Assembly (NCBI GenBank): GCA_036874045.1
Contig: CM072341.1
Coordinates: forward strand, 16,876,501-16,940,500
Length of the DNA: 64,000 bases
Reading direction: 5' to 3'
From: Cymodocea nodosa
Lineage: Eukaryota > Streptophyta > Magnoliopsida > Alismatales > Cymodoceaceae
Below are positions 12,115 to 25,558 of the stretch, in pieces; position 1 is the first letter of the stretch, and the number at the start of each line of letters is the position of its first letter. Below the pieces are notes generated by a model that was given only the letters and a program-made list of their open reading frames with translations, made no database searches and was not told the origin of the DNA. The position numbers and the translations under genes are program-made.

Positions 12115-15100
12115 ATGGCGATGCCGAACGGTTGGGTACGTTTCTTCTGTATCCTATTGGTCTTCCTTGTTTGGGAATCCGCAAAAGGAGTGCGTGGAGG
12201 ATGTTCAACCACTTTACCTCCCTTCGCGGCACCGATGGTGTTGCCGCTCTTCTTCTCCACCGCCAATTCTTCACGACCCCAAGAGCACGGCGATCTCTGG
12301 AGGAGAGAGTTGCGAAAGGAACGTGCCCACATGAAACTTCACGACGGCACGGTCTCTAGAGGGTTCGGTTCCGGAACGATTGCCCCTGCCCCGCTCTTTC
12401 TCGTTTGACAAAAAATCTGTTACTGATTCGTTTTCTGGATGTTTGTTTTTGAAAATCGATGTGTATCCAGGTACTACTCCACGAAGGTATACATCGGGAC
12501 GCCTCCGAAGAAATTTACACTGATTGTCGACAGCGGGAGCACCGTCACGTATGTGCCTTGCTCCACCTGCAGTCACTGCGGCATTCATCAGGTGGATTCA
12601 GTTCCTTTCTTAATCTTCCTTAAATTTGGTTAACTTCCTCTTTTCTAATCCAACTCAGGCCAGGGAAGGTCGGGTCAGGTAAGGGAAGGCAAGGAAAGGG
12701 ACTTGACAATTCCAATATAGAGGTTGTGAAAAGCTCCCTGATTCTTTAAGTCATGTCAGCAGGATGGGAGTTTTAGGTTTTGGGTATGTATTACGTATAC
12801 GTGGAAGGCATTTACTTTCATATTTAAAATCAGTTCTGGTGGATTAAGTGCAGTGATCGGAAAATATTATGTGGGCTTAGGAATCCCTGTCAGAGAAGAT
12901 TGATCTGATTTGTGCCTGTTGTGTTTAGCTCAGTCAAGTTGCCTATCTAGAGGTGGCTATCTCAACAATGATCCAAATGCAACCCATAATTGGCAGATCG
13001 TCTGATTAAACTTGTGGTTGAATTGGGCAAGTGTCAACCTGAATTGAAGGGTCTCACTAGACACCTTACATCTGGAACCTCCTGCAGCGATCAACAAGAG
13101 AAATGTTGATGAGCAAAACACATTCTAGATTCCACTTGGTAGGTGCTCCTAAGTGTCACCTTGGACTCTATAGTACTGTTTTGAGTATTGTGTTAATGTC
13201 TATATAAATATTGTAAGAAAGACATTCATTTACACTTCATCCTGAGTTCCATTAGTGAGCAGGGTGATTAGTTCAATTGCTTTATCTAGTTTGATAAATC
13301 TGACATGATTGATTAATTTTTAACATATTTGATTAGTTTGAAATGATCAATTAGCATCAGAAGACCATAAACATTTCAAGCATGAAGGCCATTTGATTAG
13401 TGGGATGATAGGAAGGGTAATGAGGAAAGCAAGATGGTAATAGCTACCGTGAAGGTGGCAGAGGCACAGACAATGGGGAAATATATGACTGCCATAATTG
13501 AGGAGGACCAATCGGATGCATTATCAATCATCAATTAAGATGAGTTGAGTGGCAAAGTGGAGCCACTGTCTATGCTAGACTACCAGTGAGGGTTGATGAG
13601 GGGAGGCTATTAATTTATTGTAGTATGTGGCAAACATTCAAGTATATTGAATAACTCTGGCCTCGATAGGGTCAATGAAATGCATCAAGCTTCATCGAGG
13701 TATTGACTGTGTTGGCCAGTTGAGGATAAGGTGATTAGCTAGTATGTGATTACATGTGACTATTTCATGCATTTCACGTTCTAGGAAAGGGTGCTTCTCC
13801 TCCCCACTCCTTTATTGATAGGCGTCAAGGAAATAGGCCTCCTTTCAGATGGCCCCATTAGTCAAAGGCCAGCCTTTCTAATGTAGTGATAGTTTCCTCT
13901 CAATGTGGTCTAGGTAGATGATATCTGTCTAGTTCAATACTTGGTCTCCCTATTCCATTAGACTGCCTTAACCTCTTCCTTGATAGTAAATCATTTTCTT
14001 CTTCTAAGTAGCAATGCAGAATTATGTTTGGAGTACCCTTCTTAAAGCAGGTTGTGACTTGCCCACAACTTGTCATAGATCATCCTTTCCTTACATATGA
14101 ATAGTCTATATGTTAGGATGATGAGTTTGGTTGGCATGATTGTCTCTGCCCCGAATATGAGAATATATATATATATATATGATCTGAATTGTTGGAGCAT
14201 CTGGTGGTTGTTAGGTACTTTTAAGTCACCTTCATGAAATTACTGGTCTAGAATCTACCACACTCTCTAGTTTGATCTTCTGATGTGAAGGATTGATTAG
14301 TGGTTGACTTTTTGTATCTATTTAGTTTGATCTTGAACTCCTTGTAGAATTGTTTCAAGTTCATGACTTGCAAACTGTTATCACCAAAGATGGATGATAG
14401 TAGAATGTGATAGATTATATTTTTGAAGATGAACATGTAAATCTTTTAATTGGCTTCACATGCCACCAACTCAATCTCCACCCATTTCATGAAGTAGTCA
14501 AACCCAATAATCAGCCATAAAGTTTGGAGGCTTTTAGGAAAGGATTGACCGCATCTAATGAAGATTTAGATTACATAAAGATTTTATTTATTGAATGTTT
14601 AAAATACAGAAAAATAAAAGTTACTTAAAAGGAAAATGCATAAGAAAAATTCACAGAATATTTATTTGTGAAATATAAATCATTTATTATATATGTAGCA
14701 TTATAAATAAAATTTATATCTAAAACATAAAATATACACATAATGCAAATCACTTCCTACCCCACCCCGAGTCATTGTTGCACCTTTTTTTAATAGAAAA
14801 ATACTGATCTATATATAGGGTGGAGATCCAAAACAAAAAAGTCATTGTTTCACTTTGTCCATGCATTGTGCCTATGTTGGATCTCACATTTGAGGTTTGT
14901 CGCATCCTCCCTTCTAACTCCAGTTCATGTCTGTGGACTTTATCTCTTCATCGTACACTTCCCTCTTGGCATTGTCATCCACACTCCCATCTCATGCACT
15001 CATACACACATGGATGTATGCATGCATGCACACCCACACATGCACGGCATGATTCAACAATGTTGCATCATGCTAACATGATTTAAGCATGACTCAATTG

Positions 15101-18100
15101 ATACCTCTAGGTTATGCCTTCATGATCATGAAAAAAAAAAAATATGTAAGGAGGCATTTGACATTGATTTATTTTGCTAAACTACATTGCTGCATGTCAA
15201 TAAGATTTTGTTGAATTATAAGTTCTCCAATTGAATATGAAAGTAAGTAGTGGCACCATTTTATTTTATATGGTTATGTGATTTGAATATGTTTTTTTAC
15301 TTCAGTCTCTTTTTCCCATAGGATCCAAGATTCCACCCTCATTTATCAAGCACTTACAAACCTTTAAAATGTGATATGTCATGTAACTGTGACAAGGAAA
15401 AAAACCAATGTATGTATGAAAGAAAGTATGCAGAAATGAGTTCTAGCAGTGGTGTTCTTGGTGAGGATTTTATATCATTTGGTGAAAAAGGTTCCCTTAA
15501 GCCACAGCGTATTGTGTTTGGCTGTGAAAACAAGGAAACAGGTCAGCTCTTCAGTCAAAATGCTGATGGAATAATTGGATTGGGCCGTAGTCAGCTAAGT
15601 ATAATGGACCAACTAGTCAGTAAGGGTGTTATAAGTGATTCATTTTCATTATGCTTTGGCGGAATAGATATTGGTGGTGGTGTAATGATCCTTGGCGATG
15701 TTCCTCCTCCACATGGCATGGTTTTTTCTCATTCAAATCCTGCCCGTAGGTATGATTTTAAAATATTGGAAACAATTGCATCTGCAATTTTCATTTTTTT
15801 TTCCCTTTGGTGCTTCTGACACATTTAATCTAGTCTCTGGATGGTGACAGTTCATATTACAATATAGAGTTGAAGAGCATATATGTATCTGGACATCCAT
15901 TGCGTCTGAAGCCAAGCATATTTAATGGCAATCACGGAACCATCCTGGATAGTGGAACTACATTTGCCTACTTGCCAAAAGAAGCATTCATAGCATTTAA
16001 AAATGCTGTAAGCTCTCTCTCTCTCTCTCTCCCCCCATCCATCTGTAATCTATATAAAGCAAGTTATCAAGTCTAACTGTAAGTGGCTTTGGCAAGCCTA
16101 TCACTAGTGTTTTGTTTAGACAATAAGGGGAGGAGAACTGAAAAATGTTTTAAAAATGGGAAGACAAGAGAGTCGTTTAGTCCCATCCTGTTTGAATATG
16201 TAGGAGACAATTGGAGAGGATGTATAATCATACCAGCATCATATACCTTGTTGTATGACACTAATGTTTCTTTTGTGTTATTTCATTTAAATATAGTTGT
16301 GTCAAAAAAATATCATCACATGATTTCTTTATCCAACTCTTCCAAAAAATAATATTTAGGGTTAAAATCCAACATCCAATACTCCCATTAATTGTTTAAA
16401 CAAGAGGAATGTAAAATTTTCTGTGGATTTCTCCCCATGCAGACCCTCATGGACCATATGAAGGTTGATGGCTCCCTTCCTTATAGGGGGGCATGGTGCA
16501 TGTGATTACTAATAAGAGATCTAGTTGGGTATACTTCAAGGATTTAAAATTTGCAGATAAATAGGAACTTTGAGGCCTATCTGAGAGTTCATGTTGCTTC
16601 TAGGTGTTTTTGTTCAGTGAAGGAAAACACTGAGTAATGTAGACAGTGTGCCTAGAACATTACATATAAATATATCTTATATCCATATATATGTGTGCTA
16701 AAGAAATTATCATTTCAGATTTGTAACATTTTAGATATTATTCTTTTACAATGTAAATAATTTACAAAAGTGAGTGCAAACAATATCAAGAAAGGTGTAT
16801 ATAATTATATATGTAATGAGAAATCAAAAGTCAAACTGATTTTGTTCATAACTATCAAATCAGATTATGAAACTCATCACTTATCATTCATGAAGATAAT
16901 TGTATAATGTGCAACCAAAAATATATCATATTTTGCCTAGTCATGTTGGCTGTGTTTTATAAATAATGAAACTTTCTTTATTTCCAATCTTCTGTCTTGC
17001 CAATGATACAATGCCTCTAAAATTTGTGGTCGACTTTAGTTGTCCTGTCCTCCTTTTAGTGATATTTTATTAACATGTGGGCATATAAGACAACTTACAT
17101 TGATATTGCATATAATTTGTACAACAGTCACAACCAGTTACAAGTAAGCTGCAAGTTGAAAGAGTATTCTACTAAAACATTGAGGTTTGGTTCTGTTATT
17201 TGCAAGGAACTGATGTATCAGGAACACAAGTATAATTGTGTATCCTATAAATTTCTATTGCATACTTATATTGAAGTGTAAAGCATTTACAACTAGAGTC
17301 TAAAGAGCAAATTATCTTTTGAAGTATAGTAGTATGTTTCATGTAAATTACAATGAAATATGGAAACATAAAAACTCTAATTTTGACTTTAGGAATATTA
17401 ATAGGATGACTAGCCATATGCTTAAGACTAAAATACTTTAATGTATATAATTCTTTGTTAAAACTCCGGCTAATTACCCATCTCAATTTAATAAAACAAT
17501 AAACAAATAATATCATTTATTGTGCTCATTATATAACAAACTATTGCTACATATCCTTAATGGAGACACATTCTAACCCTCTATCATATGAAAGGTTGGG
17601 AAAAAGACATGTAGGCATCCTACATGTGATGCAAATTTACCATTGATCCATTCAATGCGGTTAGAAAAGTGCTAGTGCTTGTTGACCTCCATCTAACTCT
17701 ATGTTGATGAGAAAGACGAGTTTGTGATCATGCTGATTTTGATATTGCATTACATTCTTGGCAACGTTGAATTCATAGGAGGCCATTGAACATTCCAATT
17801 ATTCTTATTTTCTAATTGTATTTGATGGCCCAATTAAGTACTACATCATTTTGCAATAACTCAGTATTCTTTTATTACAACTTTATTTATTCTGATAATA
17901 GATGCATTATTTTGTGTGCAAGAGTCTATGACATCATTATTTGATTAACTTCCATGGTTGTATACAGTTTAAGCAAAGTAATTTTAGGTTATTGTCCCAG
18001 AGCAACTAATTTACAGATAATATAATGGTTATGAGTTTCGACTAGTGCATTTAAAGGATGAGGTACAGCATAACATCAATTGTCATAATAAAGATTTAAT

Positions 18101-21100
18101 TATTAAATTTGGAAGGTTCACTATAGACACAAATTCAAGAAATAGGTGAGGTCAACACTTGCTTAATAAAATATTGGCAGATTTTATTTGTCATACTATG
18201 GGATACATAATGATGGAGTTACTTCTGTACAAAATTAATGGTCTTTGATATCCGTTCTGTTATCACCACTTTTCTTGATATTATTTTTCATCCTCATAAA
18301 GTTTTTGATGATAAGACAGAACATACAGATCTTATCTACTGAACATTCCTGAATCCATACACTTTAAACTACAAGTTCTACTAGAATTGTAGAAGTACCT
18401 AGATTCCCAGAAATTGTCATGATCTCTGTGTCATGCATTGGAACACTGACCAATCTATTCTGCCTGTTGGACCATTCTGACTGTTTACTTTAAGATTACA
18501 GTGAAAACTTTCATAATGAACACCAAGTTTTCATCATTTATTTGATGATTTTAGGACTACAGGCATTAGTGATTTCCATCTATCACAATAATTTTGTTAG
18601 CTGTCTTCATAAGAGCTCACTGTTTCCCTGATGAACCTTTTTTTTTCTGTCAGATAATCAAACATCTTAAGTCTCCAAAACAAATTACTGGTGCAGATCC
18701 CAACATCAAGGATGTTTGTTTTTCAGGTTTTGGAAGGTAATTGCTCATTTGTAAGTTTCAGAATCCTTCCAAATTGTCTCTTAACTTATCGATTATATTA
18801 TCAGTGATGTATCCAAACTTCCAAAGTCATTTCCAGATGTTGATATGGTTTTTAACAATGGACAAAGAATATCATTGTCTCCTGAAAACTACCTATTCCG
18901 GGTAATTTGGTAGTTAGCCTTTTTCACTTCAGTTTGCAAATGTCATTTCTATGAAACGTGAATATACTAAAATCATGCTTTGTCCTCATTCATGAAGCAT
19001 TTAAAAGTTCCTGGTGCTTATTGCTTGGGGATTTTCGCAAGTGAAGAAGATTCGTCAACTCTACTAGGGGGTATATATTGTATTGAAGTCATAATTTGGT
19101 TTCTTAATAATTGTAAACTTGAAATAATTAAAATTTTCCCTTTTTTAGTAGTGGATGTTATTCAAAAATTATAACATATTAATGAACTTGCATCATTTTT
19201 AGAGTAGTCTTCTTTCAATGAAGAGAACTTAATATTAGTAGATATCATGGTCTAATTTGTTGATTTGAAAGTTCAAAAAGACAATGTTAATGCACAAGGT
19301 TCTCATCGATGTGAAGTCTATGGAGGATCTAAGTGTATGCAACTTTATCTTTGTTAAATGGGAACGTTGTTTCTATAAAAACTTGTCTCCTCCAAGTTAC
19401 AATGGAGTAACTTCACTGATACACCAAAATTCAGCCTCTAATGTGATAGCCTTATGGTAAGTTAGATTCATCTATCCTAGATACCTAGGTAAGAAACACT
19501 TTTTCTTGAACTTCCACACAAGCTATTTTTTCCTCCTCACATCATATTCTTTAATTCTTTTAAGTTTCATGATATTGTGAGCTTGAGAAAATGGGTGGTA
19601 GGCAACCTCCAATTTATCGGAGTGCACAAGGTTGGTCAATAAGTAATCTTTATTTATCCTATAAATAACCCAATATTGGTCAATGTTACATTGCTACCAA
19701 GAACATGCTTATTAATGAAAAGAAGCAAACCTGATCCACAAGGCTCTCACTAATGTAGAATTTGGGGAGGGTTTAATTGTACAGTCTTATCCCCATAAAT
19801 GGAAATACTGTTTTCTAGAATTTGAATCCATTATCTTTAGGTTACAATGAAGCAATCTTACCATTACATCAAGTCTTTTTACTACTAATGGAAAAAATAA
19901 TACAACTAAATTAGTTATAGGGTATCTTCATGAAAGTGGACCCCATGTTAACATATCATCCCATAACCATATTTAGATGTTTAAGAGACATACTATAATG
20001 CAACAACAACAAATCAAGTCATAATCTCATTACATAAGGTCAATCATATGAATTCTTTTCTTTCAAATATTTCTATCCATTTCCTGCAATCATTATTTTT
20101 ATTCACTAAGAAAAGTTACCATTAAGGAGAAAAAGCCTTATTACTGTTGAAAGAAGAACAAGACCACCATTTTCTCTAGAAATAGGTCTTTTAATACACG
20201 CATCTGTGTAGTTTACAATTTTAAATTGAAATCCTCGTAAAAGTGTTGGTGCTTTAGTTCTAATCTTTCTTACAAGAAAGTTGATTTGTTTTTTCCTTTC
20301 ATCTTTGTTTCCCTTGGATGTAAATGAAATTATTTCTTCGTCCTTTGCATTCAAGTACATATAAATGACTCTTCACAATCTCTATTTTGCTATTCTAATA
20401 GGAATCATTGTTCGCAATATGCTTGTATCCTATGATCGTAAAAATAACAGAATTGGTTTTTGGAAAACTAATTGCGTCAAGTTATTTGAGAGAATCAAAG
20501 ACACTCAAGTTCATTCAGAACACAATAATTCAAGTACAGTAGCTGTATCTCCAGCTCCTTCGCAACATCAAAACTCAACTACAGGGCATTCACAAAATGA
20601 CAGCCACACAGGTTATTAAATCTTCATTTGCAAATGTCACATACATATGAAGTACATGTTCACCATTTTCTTGAGTAGCTTGGCCTTGGAGGGTATTAAT
20701 TAGCCACCCACACATGCATGTACAAATGAATATAATGCTGATCACGTACATTTTCACACAAATGCAATACAAAATGAGAGTCACATTGATGTAGTTCAGG
20801 CTTCACATTAAATTCACTGAAGGAAATATGGGAATATGTAAATGGATCCCATTACCTTGAGATGATATTTATTATTATGCAGATAGTCAATTCATGATGT
20901 TAGATCTACAGTCTGTAGTACTCAGAATACTTGTTGAATCGCAGCTTTTGCATCAACTACCTTGACCATAGTTCTCTTTCTATGCTTGAAATGCTATTAC
21001 ACACGCGCACACACATATATGTATGTATATATCTTTGTCGAACAGTTGAGGTGTGAACCCACTCAGATTCTGTCCACGTGTTTTCCGCCAGACAAGCTTA

Positions 21101-23274
21101 GGGTTGCAGAACTTGCTTTTGTTAGAGTTTGGGGTCATGCCGCCAATAATCCAGTTTGTATGATAGTTCTCATTATTTGTTTGGAAAGAAGCTCATTCTT
21201 GGAGTCATATCAGATTCCTAATCCATCTTAGGCAATACATGTTATGTGGGTTATCTTGTGCCATATTGCACACTTTAGTACAGAATTAAAATCATTTGCT
21301 TGCTCTCTTTAATTTGCAGATGAAACTCAAATTGGTTTCATCCTATTGGATATATACTTCAGCATTAAATATTCAGACCTGGCGTTTAATGTTAGGGAAC
21401 TTACTGAAGTTATGTCACATAATGTAGAAGTTAGTCCTTCCCAAGTAAGTAAATTTATTTAGAATTTTATAACTTGAATTACTGCCTGCTGGGCATCACT
21501 GCAGCTGTAATTTATTTTTATACAACATATATGCCTATCATGACGGTGGAAGTGGGTGCAGATTCAGATATTAAGTATTACATCCACTTCCAAAGGAAAT
21601 GGTTCTATCATTAGGTGGAAAATTCTACCAGAAGAATCTACTGGTTTTATTTCTAAGTCAACAGCAATGGTAAACTATTTAGATAATTTAATTGTTTTAT
21701 TCTAAAACTTATATCTTAGTTTGTTAATTATTTTTCATTTCCAAATAACTTGTACTTTCAGGCCATTATTTACCGCCTAACTGAACATAGTTTTCACCTA
21801 CCTGAGAAGTTTGGAACTTATCAGTTGCTTGATTGGAAACTTGAACCACTTTCCACAAGGTTTTGACATTTTTATGTTTATTTCTTTCTGACTCTGTCCT
21901 TTATTATTTTCTGTGCCACTTTACACACACACGCACACATGTGCGCATGCATAGATACACACACATGCATGCACACATGCACATGTACATGTATGCACAC
22001 ACACCTCAGAGTATGATACGTCTATTCCCTGAAAACTACTATTATAAGGGAAAATGTGTCTTAATTATTGAACGATGATCTGACGTGTAACTAAAACCAC
22101 TCATATACCATTGGTGGCTTTCATTATGGTGGGAAAATAATTCAAAAAATTATTTAATTATATTTATAACCTGTAGTTAACATTTTTGAGTGCCACTTGA
22201 TGATTTCTTTTCTATATGCATGCATGCATTGTATGCGTGTGTCTATATATATATATATATATAAGGCCACCTCATTTACTAAAATTTGACACTGTTTAGA
22301 ATGTAATACTAAAAGGTTATAAAAGTAGTATTAGTAGCTTTAAAAAATCTAAAATAATATTAGTAAAAAAATCTTTGAACAATATCCAAAATTTTGGCAT
22401 ATCAATGATATATCAGTGGACACATGAAAAAGAAAAACATTGTGTCTAAGCAAACTTATTATGTCAACATCAATTTCAACCTCATGTCAACAAATTGAAA
22501 AATTATATTATTGTCCACTTTTCAATAAGATAATCTTTTTTAATGCTATAATTCCAACTTCTGTTTTAAACATAGCTTTAGGATTGGAATTAAGGTTCCA
22601 TCGTAGTTTTTATAAAAAATGTTTTTTTTAGAAGCTTGTTTTCAAACGTACAAAATGATTTCAATGCTTTTGGAAATACAACTTCTACACTTTAGTTCAA
22701 TCTAATGTTTTTGAAAACATTGCCCTACACTTCCAAGAATATTTTTTATGACTGTTTTATATTAAAAAATACCGAAAGTTACAAATAAATAAATAAGACT
22801 GCTTTCTAATAAATTTTTTCTGAATGAAAGTGGGATCCCAAACACAATTCTTACCTTAGTCTGCTATCATAAATAAAAACTATAACTACAGCTCCAAACT
22901 GAAATTTCTGCAAACTAGATATTTATTAGCCAAATTTTCTGTTGAATACAATTAGTTCTTACATTAGCGAGTCCCCTGTTGATACCATGCCATAGCTTTT
23001 CTTTTCCCAAACCCTGGATAATATTATTGTTGCATCTTGGATGAGTAATCTTATACTGAAGTTTTTAGCCTCAGAACGCTTTCATTTATTTTCTGAAACA
23101 TGCAGAACACGGTGGCAAAGACATATTTTTGCGTTGGTCTTGGGAACATTGTTGGTGTTGATCTTTGCTTCTTCTGTTTTACTCGGTTGGTACTGGTACA
23201 AGCGTAGACATGGGGCAGGCGCGTATAGACCTGTAGATGCTCCTTCTCCAGTTCAAGAACTCCAAACTTTTTGA
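12115..23274 (+). CDS. membrane-anchored pepsin-like aspartic protease (A1 family)
   Basis: Twelve exons: 12115-12362, 12471-12591, 15322-15749, 15851-16007, 18654-18736, 18805-18901, 18998-19070, 20402-20611, 21320-21444, 21562-21669, 21762-21859, 23106-23274. They join in phase to 638 aa. An N-terminal hydrophobic segment (residues about 8-20) is a signal peptide. Catalytic motifs are IVDSGS at Asp103 and ILDSGT at Asp299, with the flap-side YAEMSSSSGVLGED block and several disulfide cysteines between. A second domain follows with SPENYLFR, GAYCLGIF and GFWKTNC. The C-terminus has one transmembrane helix (about 589-613), a basic stop-transfer KRR and a short cytosolic tail. This matches the Arabidopsis At3g50050-type proteases rather than the GPI-anchored A36/A39 type. 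It should act in the secretory pathway, at the plasma membrane or an endomembrane; substrate unknown. The ATG at 12115 (ATCCATGGCG) is preferred to an in-frame upstream ATG at 12076 that would bury the signal peptide. Confidence 0.93.
12900..14570 (-). mobile_element. Ty3/gypsy retrotransposon fossil in protease intron 2
   Basis: On the minus strand, 14.2-14.57 kb encodes recognisable gypsy integrase core pieces (a GFDYFMKWVEIE block and a following NLKQFYKEFKIK block). The lower-coordinate part of the intron looks repetitive but I cannot assign it firmly. The element is a heavily broken fragment without LTRs that I can define, so it is probably old. Boundaries are approximate; only the 14.2-14.57 kb part is well supported. 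Confidence 0.55.
14162..14181. repeat. (TA)n microsatellite in protease intron 2
   Basis: A short run of alternating TA. A similar run lies at about 22241-22262 in intron 11, a CT run at about 16014-16032 in intron 4, and CA/TG-rich stretches at about 14995-15045 and 21925-22000. All are intronic. Confidence 0.8.
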
Positions 23275-23598
23275 GTTGGGTACATTCCGACAATTCATAC
23301 TTTACTGATTTCAAAGCTACTTATTGATAGCTTCCAAGAGTGAAATTATAGACCATAGAATTGTAAACCCATATTCTCCTATTTTTATAAGATTTTATCT
23401 GGAGCACATTTTGATTACACCCGTTGATTGCCATGTGATCTTGTCATTGCGGAGAAGTTATTGAGGTTGACTGCAATTGTATTTCCTATTCCTGTGAAAT
23501 TAGTGAACGGTCTCTTGAATTTCATGCCATACAAGGTTTTCGGATGTAATTCTTCAAGGTTTACATTTTTGGATTAAACATTTTGACTCACTTTTTTG

Positions 23599-23872
23599 TA
23601 GAGGTGTTAAATGGGTCTGGCACAAACCAGGTTAGATTGCGCGTTAAAGGACACGCCCCAGGTACAGTCCGTGGTCCAATTTGGATCGTGTTAGATTGTA
23701 TCAGGTTATGCCAAGTTCAATTGAATATATTAAAAAACTTATCGAATTATCGAAATCAATATGCTTTTTTCTATATTAGTATGATCTAATTTCACTAAAT
23801 ATCGGTTTAACATAATCTATACAAATCTGTGTCATGTATTAATACGACCAAATTGTGCCCAATTGGCACCTA
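23599..23872. mobile_element. non-autonomous hAT-like element (274 bp)
   Basis: The left end TAGAGGTGTTAAATGGG and the reverse complement of the right end, TAGGTGCCAATTGGG, form imperfect terminal inverted repeats of the plant hAT/Ac style. There is no coding capacity. The flanking 8-mers do not match, so no target-site duplication remains. It lies about 325 bp past the protease stop codon. Confidence 0.6.
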
Positions 23873-24217
23873 TACCTTATTTATGGTGCATACTTTGGAA
23901 AATATGAAAAGTACTCTTCCATGGTAGAATTTTGGTGGTGTTTGTTGGCATCATATCATAGAACGCGATAATCATTTTCAAGTACCCGTTTGTTGAAGGG
24001 TTTATAAAACATGTCCTCATTTTAGTTGGTGCCAAGCAGTGGTAAGATCTTTTTAACCATCAAATAATGCACCCATAATATTCTATAACCATACTACAGC
24101 TAGATCTTTTTTGAAATTTTTTATTTATGACAAGCTTATTTCCAAATCCCTCCATTTGAATTTCCTAAAAAGTCTGATTAATTTCTTATAAAAAAAATCT
24201 TATAAACTTTGCGTGTG

Positions 24218-24400
24218 TTTTTTTTTTTTTATTACATAAAAAGGAGAGATATATTGAAGTAAAAAATCTTAATTACCAACTCACAATTAAGAGGAAAGTG
24301 CAAACAAACCAGGGAAACCAGCCAAATACAACTAATAAAACAGAACAATAAACAAACGAAGAATGGAAGAGGAGAAAAAAGATAATAGCCAGTTTACACC
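24218..24400 (-). mobile_element. 5'-truncated LINE 3' end (probable)
   Basis: On the minus strand this reads as a T-rich 3'-UTR-like sequence (GGCTGGTTTCCCTGGTTTG, then TTTTTACTTCAATATATCTC) ending ATGTAATAAAAAAAAAAA. The form matches plant L1 LINE tails: pyrimidine-rich UTR, no ORF, terminal poly(A). There is no reverse transcriptase part. The upstream limit is a guess. Confidence 0.45.
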
Positions 24401-24714
24401 TTACTTTCAACAATCTGAGAGCGTGCCCCGATCAATATTGGTATCAGTCGCATTTACTTCACCGGAATTGTTAATCGAAATTTTCGATTTTATAAACTGT
24501 CTGCCAGAGGTTTTTGATTTTAATATTTTCATATAACAAAAAAAAAAAGCACCGAAGAACCCGAGGCTTGTCGGCAAAATCCGGCTTTGGATCCGATGGA
24601 AGAGACCACATACATCATGCACGTGTTGTTTTCCGATAAGCGGACCGTGTACACGTGAGGCACAGAATTATAAATAAATACAAAACTTATAAACAAATTT
24701 ATTAATTTTCTCTT

Positions 24715-24970
24715 TTTAGACGCCAGTGCCGTACACCAGTCGGTGTGTGGTAGGTGCAGGGAGACGGACGACAGACGCCACTTCCTTCCACGGACTCCAG
24801 CTCATTTCGTCGTCGTCCTTTTTCGACGGCTGGCGATGAATCAATCGGACCAGCACCGACGACGACGGGACGGACGATGGACTGGCATTGGACGTACGTA
24901 CGTCCTCTGGCCGGGCGGTGGATCGGAGGAGGTCTGAGGTCATCGCTCTTCAGTTCCTCCTTCCAGTGAA
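24715..24970. other. GC-rich block of unknown nature
   Basis: About 250 bp of GC-rich sequence rich in CGACG/CGTCG elements, set between AT-rich stretches. It is open in several frames on both strands, as GC-rich DNA often is, but none of the translations resembles a family I know. It contains ACGTACGTACGT. It could be a first exon, a promoter/CpG-type region or a transposon piece. Confidence 0.3.
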
Positions 24971-25325
24971 GTTCAGAAAACTCAAAGTCTCAAACCTCAT
25001 CCGATCGTGTCTCATAATCTATAATAGATCTGCGTTAATTTTAAAAGATTATATTTTTTGTAAATTTTAATAAAAATTTAATGATATCTCAAGACATTCA
25101 TTGTATGAGCTTTTATTTAATTTTTTTTTTGATTTTACATCTAATTTTAAGAGAACCATTAAAAAATCAAATTTTTGAGAAGAAGAATACGCCTACTATA
25201 CTATGGAAAATTTTCGGTGTGCGCGGTAAACTAGATATAGATCTATACCATTGATTAATTACCAAAATGACAAGAACAAGACCCCTTTGTTCCATACGCA
25301 CGCGCATCACTACTCATGATGCTCA

Positions 25326-25368
25326 CGGCGGCGGTGGCGACGACAACGACGACGACGACGACGACGAA
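25326..25368. repeat. (GAC)n-rich trinucleotide repeat
   Basis: GCGGTGGCGAC followed by repeated GAC units, about 190 bp past the GASA stop codon (in the transcript direction). Confidence 0.8.
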
Positions 25369-25420
25369 TGGCACGTAGAAGAGCAAGGAAGCGAAATCGA
25401 GCCCTCCAATCTCAACAACG

Positions 25421-25423
25421 ACA

Positions 25424-25467
<44 letters not shown>

Positions 25468-25470
25468 AAA
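25421..25470. repeat. (AAAG)n microsatellite
   Basis: About ten to twelve AAAG units in the 3' flank of the GASA gene, possibly within its 3' UTR. It makes spurious Lys/Glu/Arg-rich or Ser/Phe/Leu-rich open frames on both strands. Confidence 0.9.
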
Positions 25471-25558
25471 GCAGCGGCTGGTGGACAGAAGCCGCATATA
25501 ATGCAACACGATCGAGTAGTGGTCGTTGCTCCGGTGCAAGCTCGTCGGACGAGAATGA

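Noticed and set aside
12071-12633. Several overlapping open frames around the first protease exon
   Set aside because: Only the plus-strand frame from 12115 continues in phase into the conserved catalytic exon at 12471.
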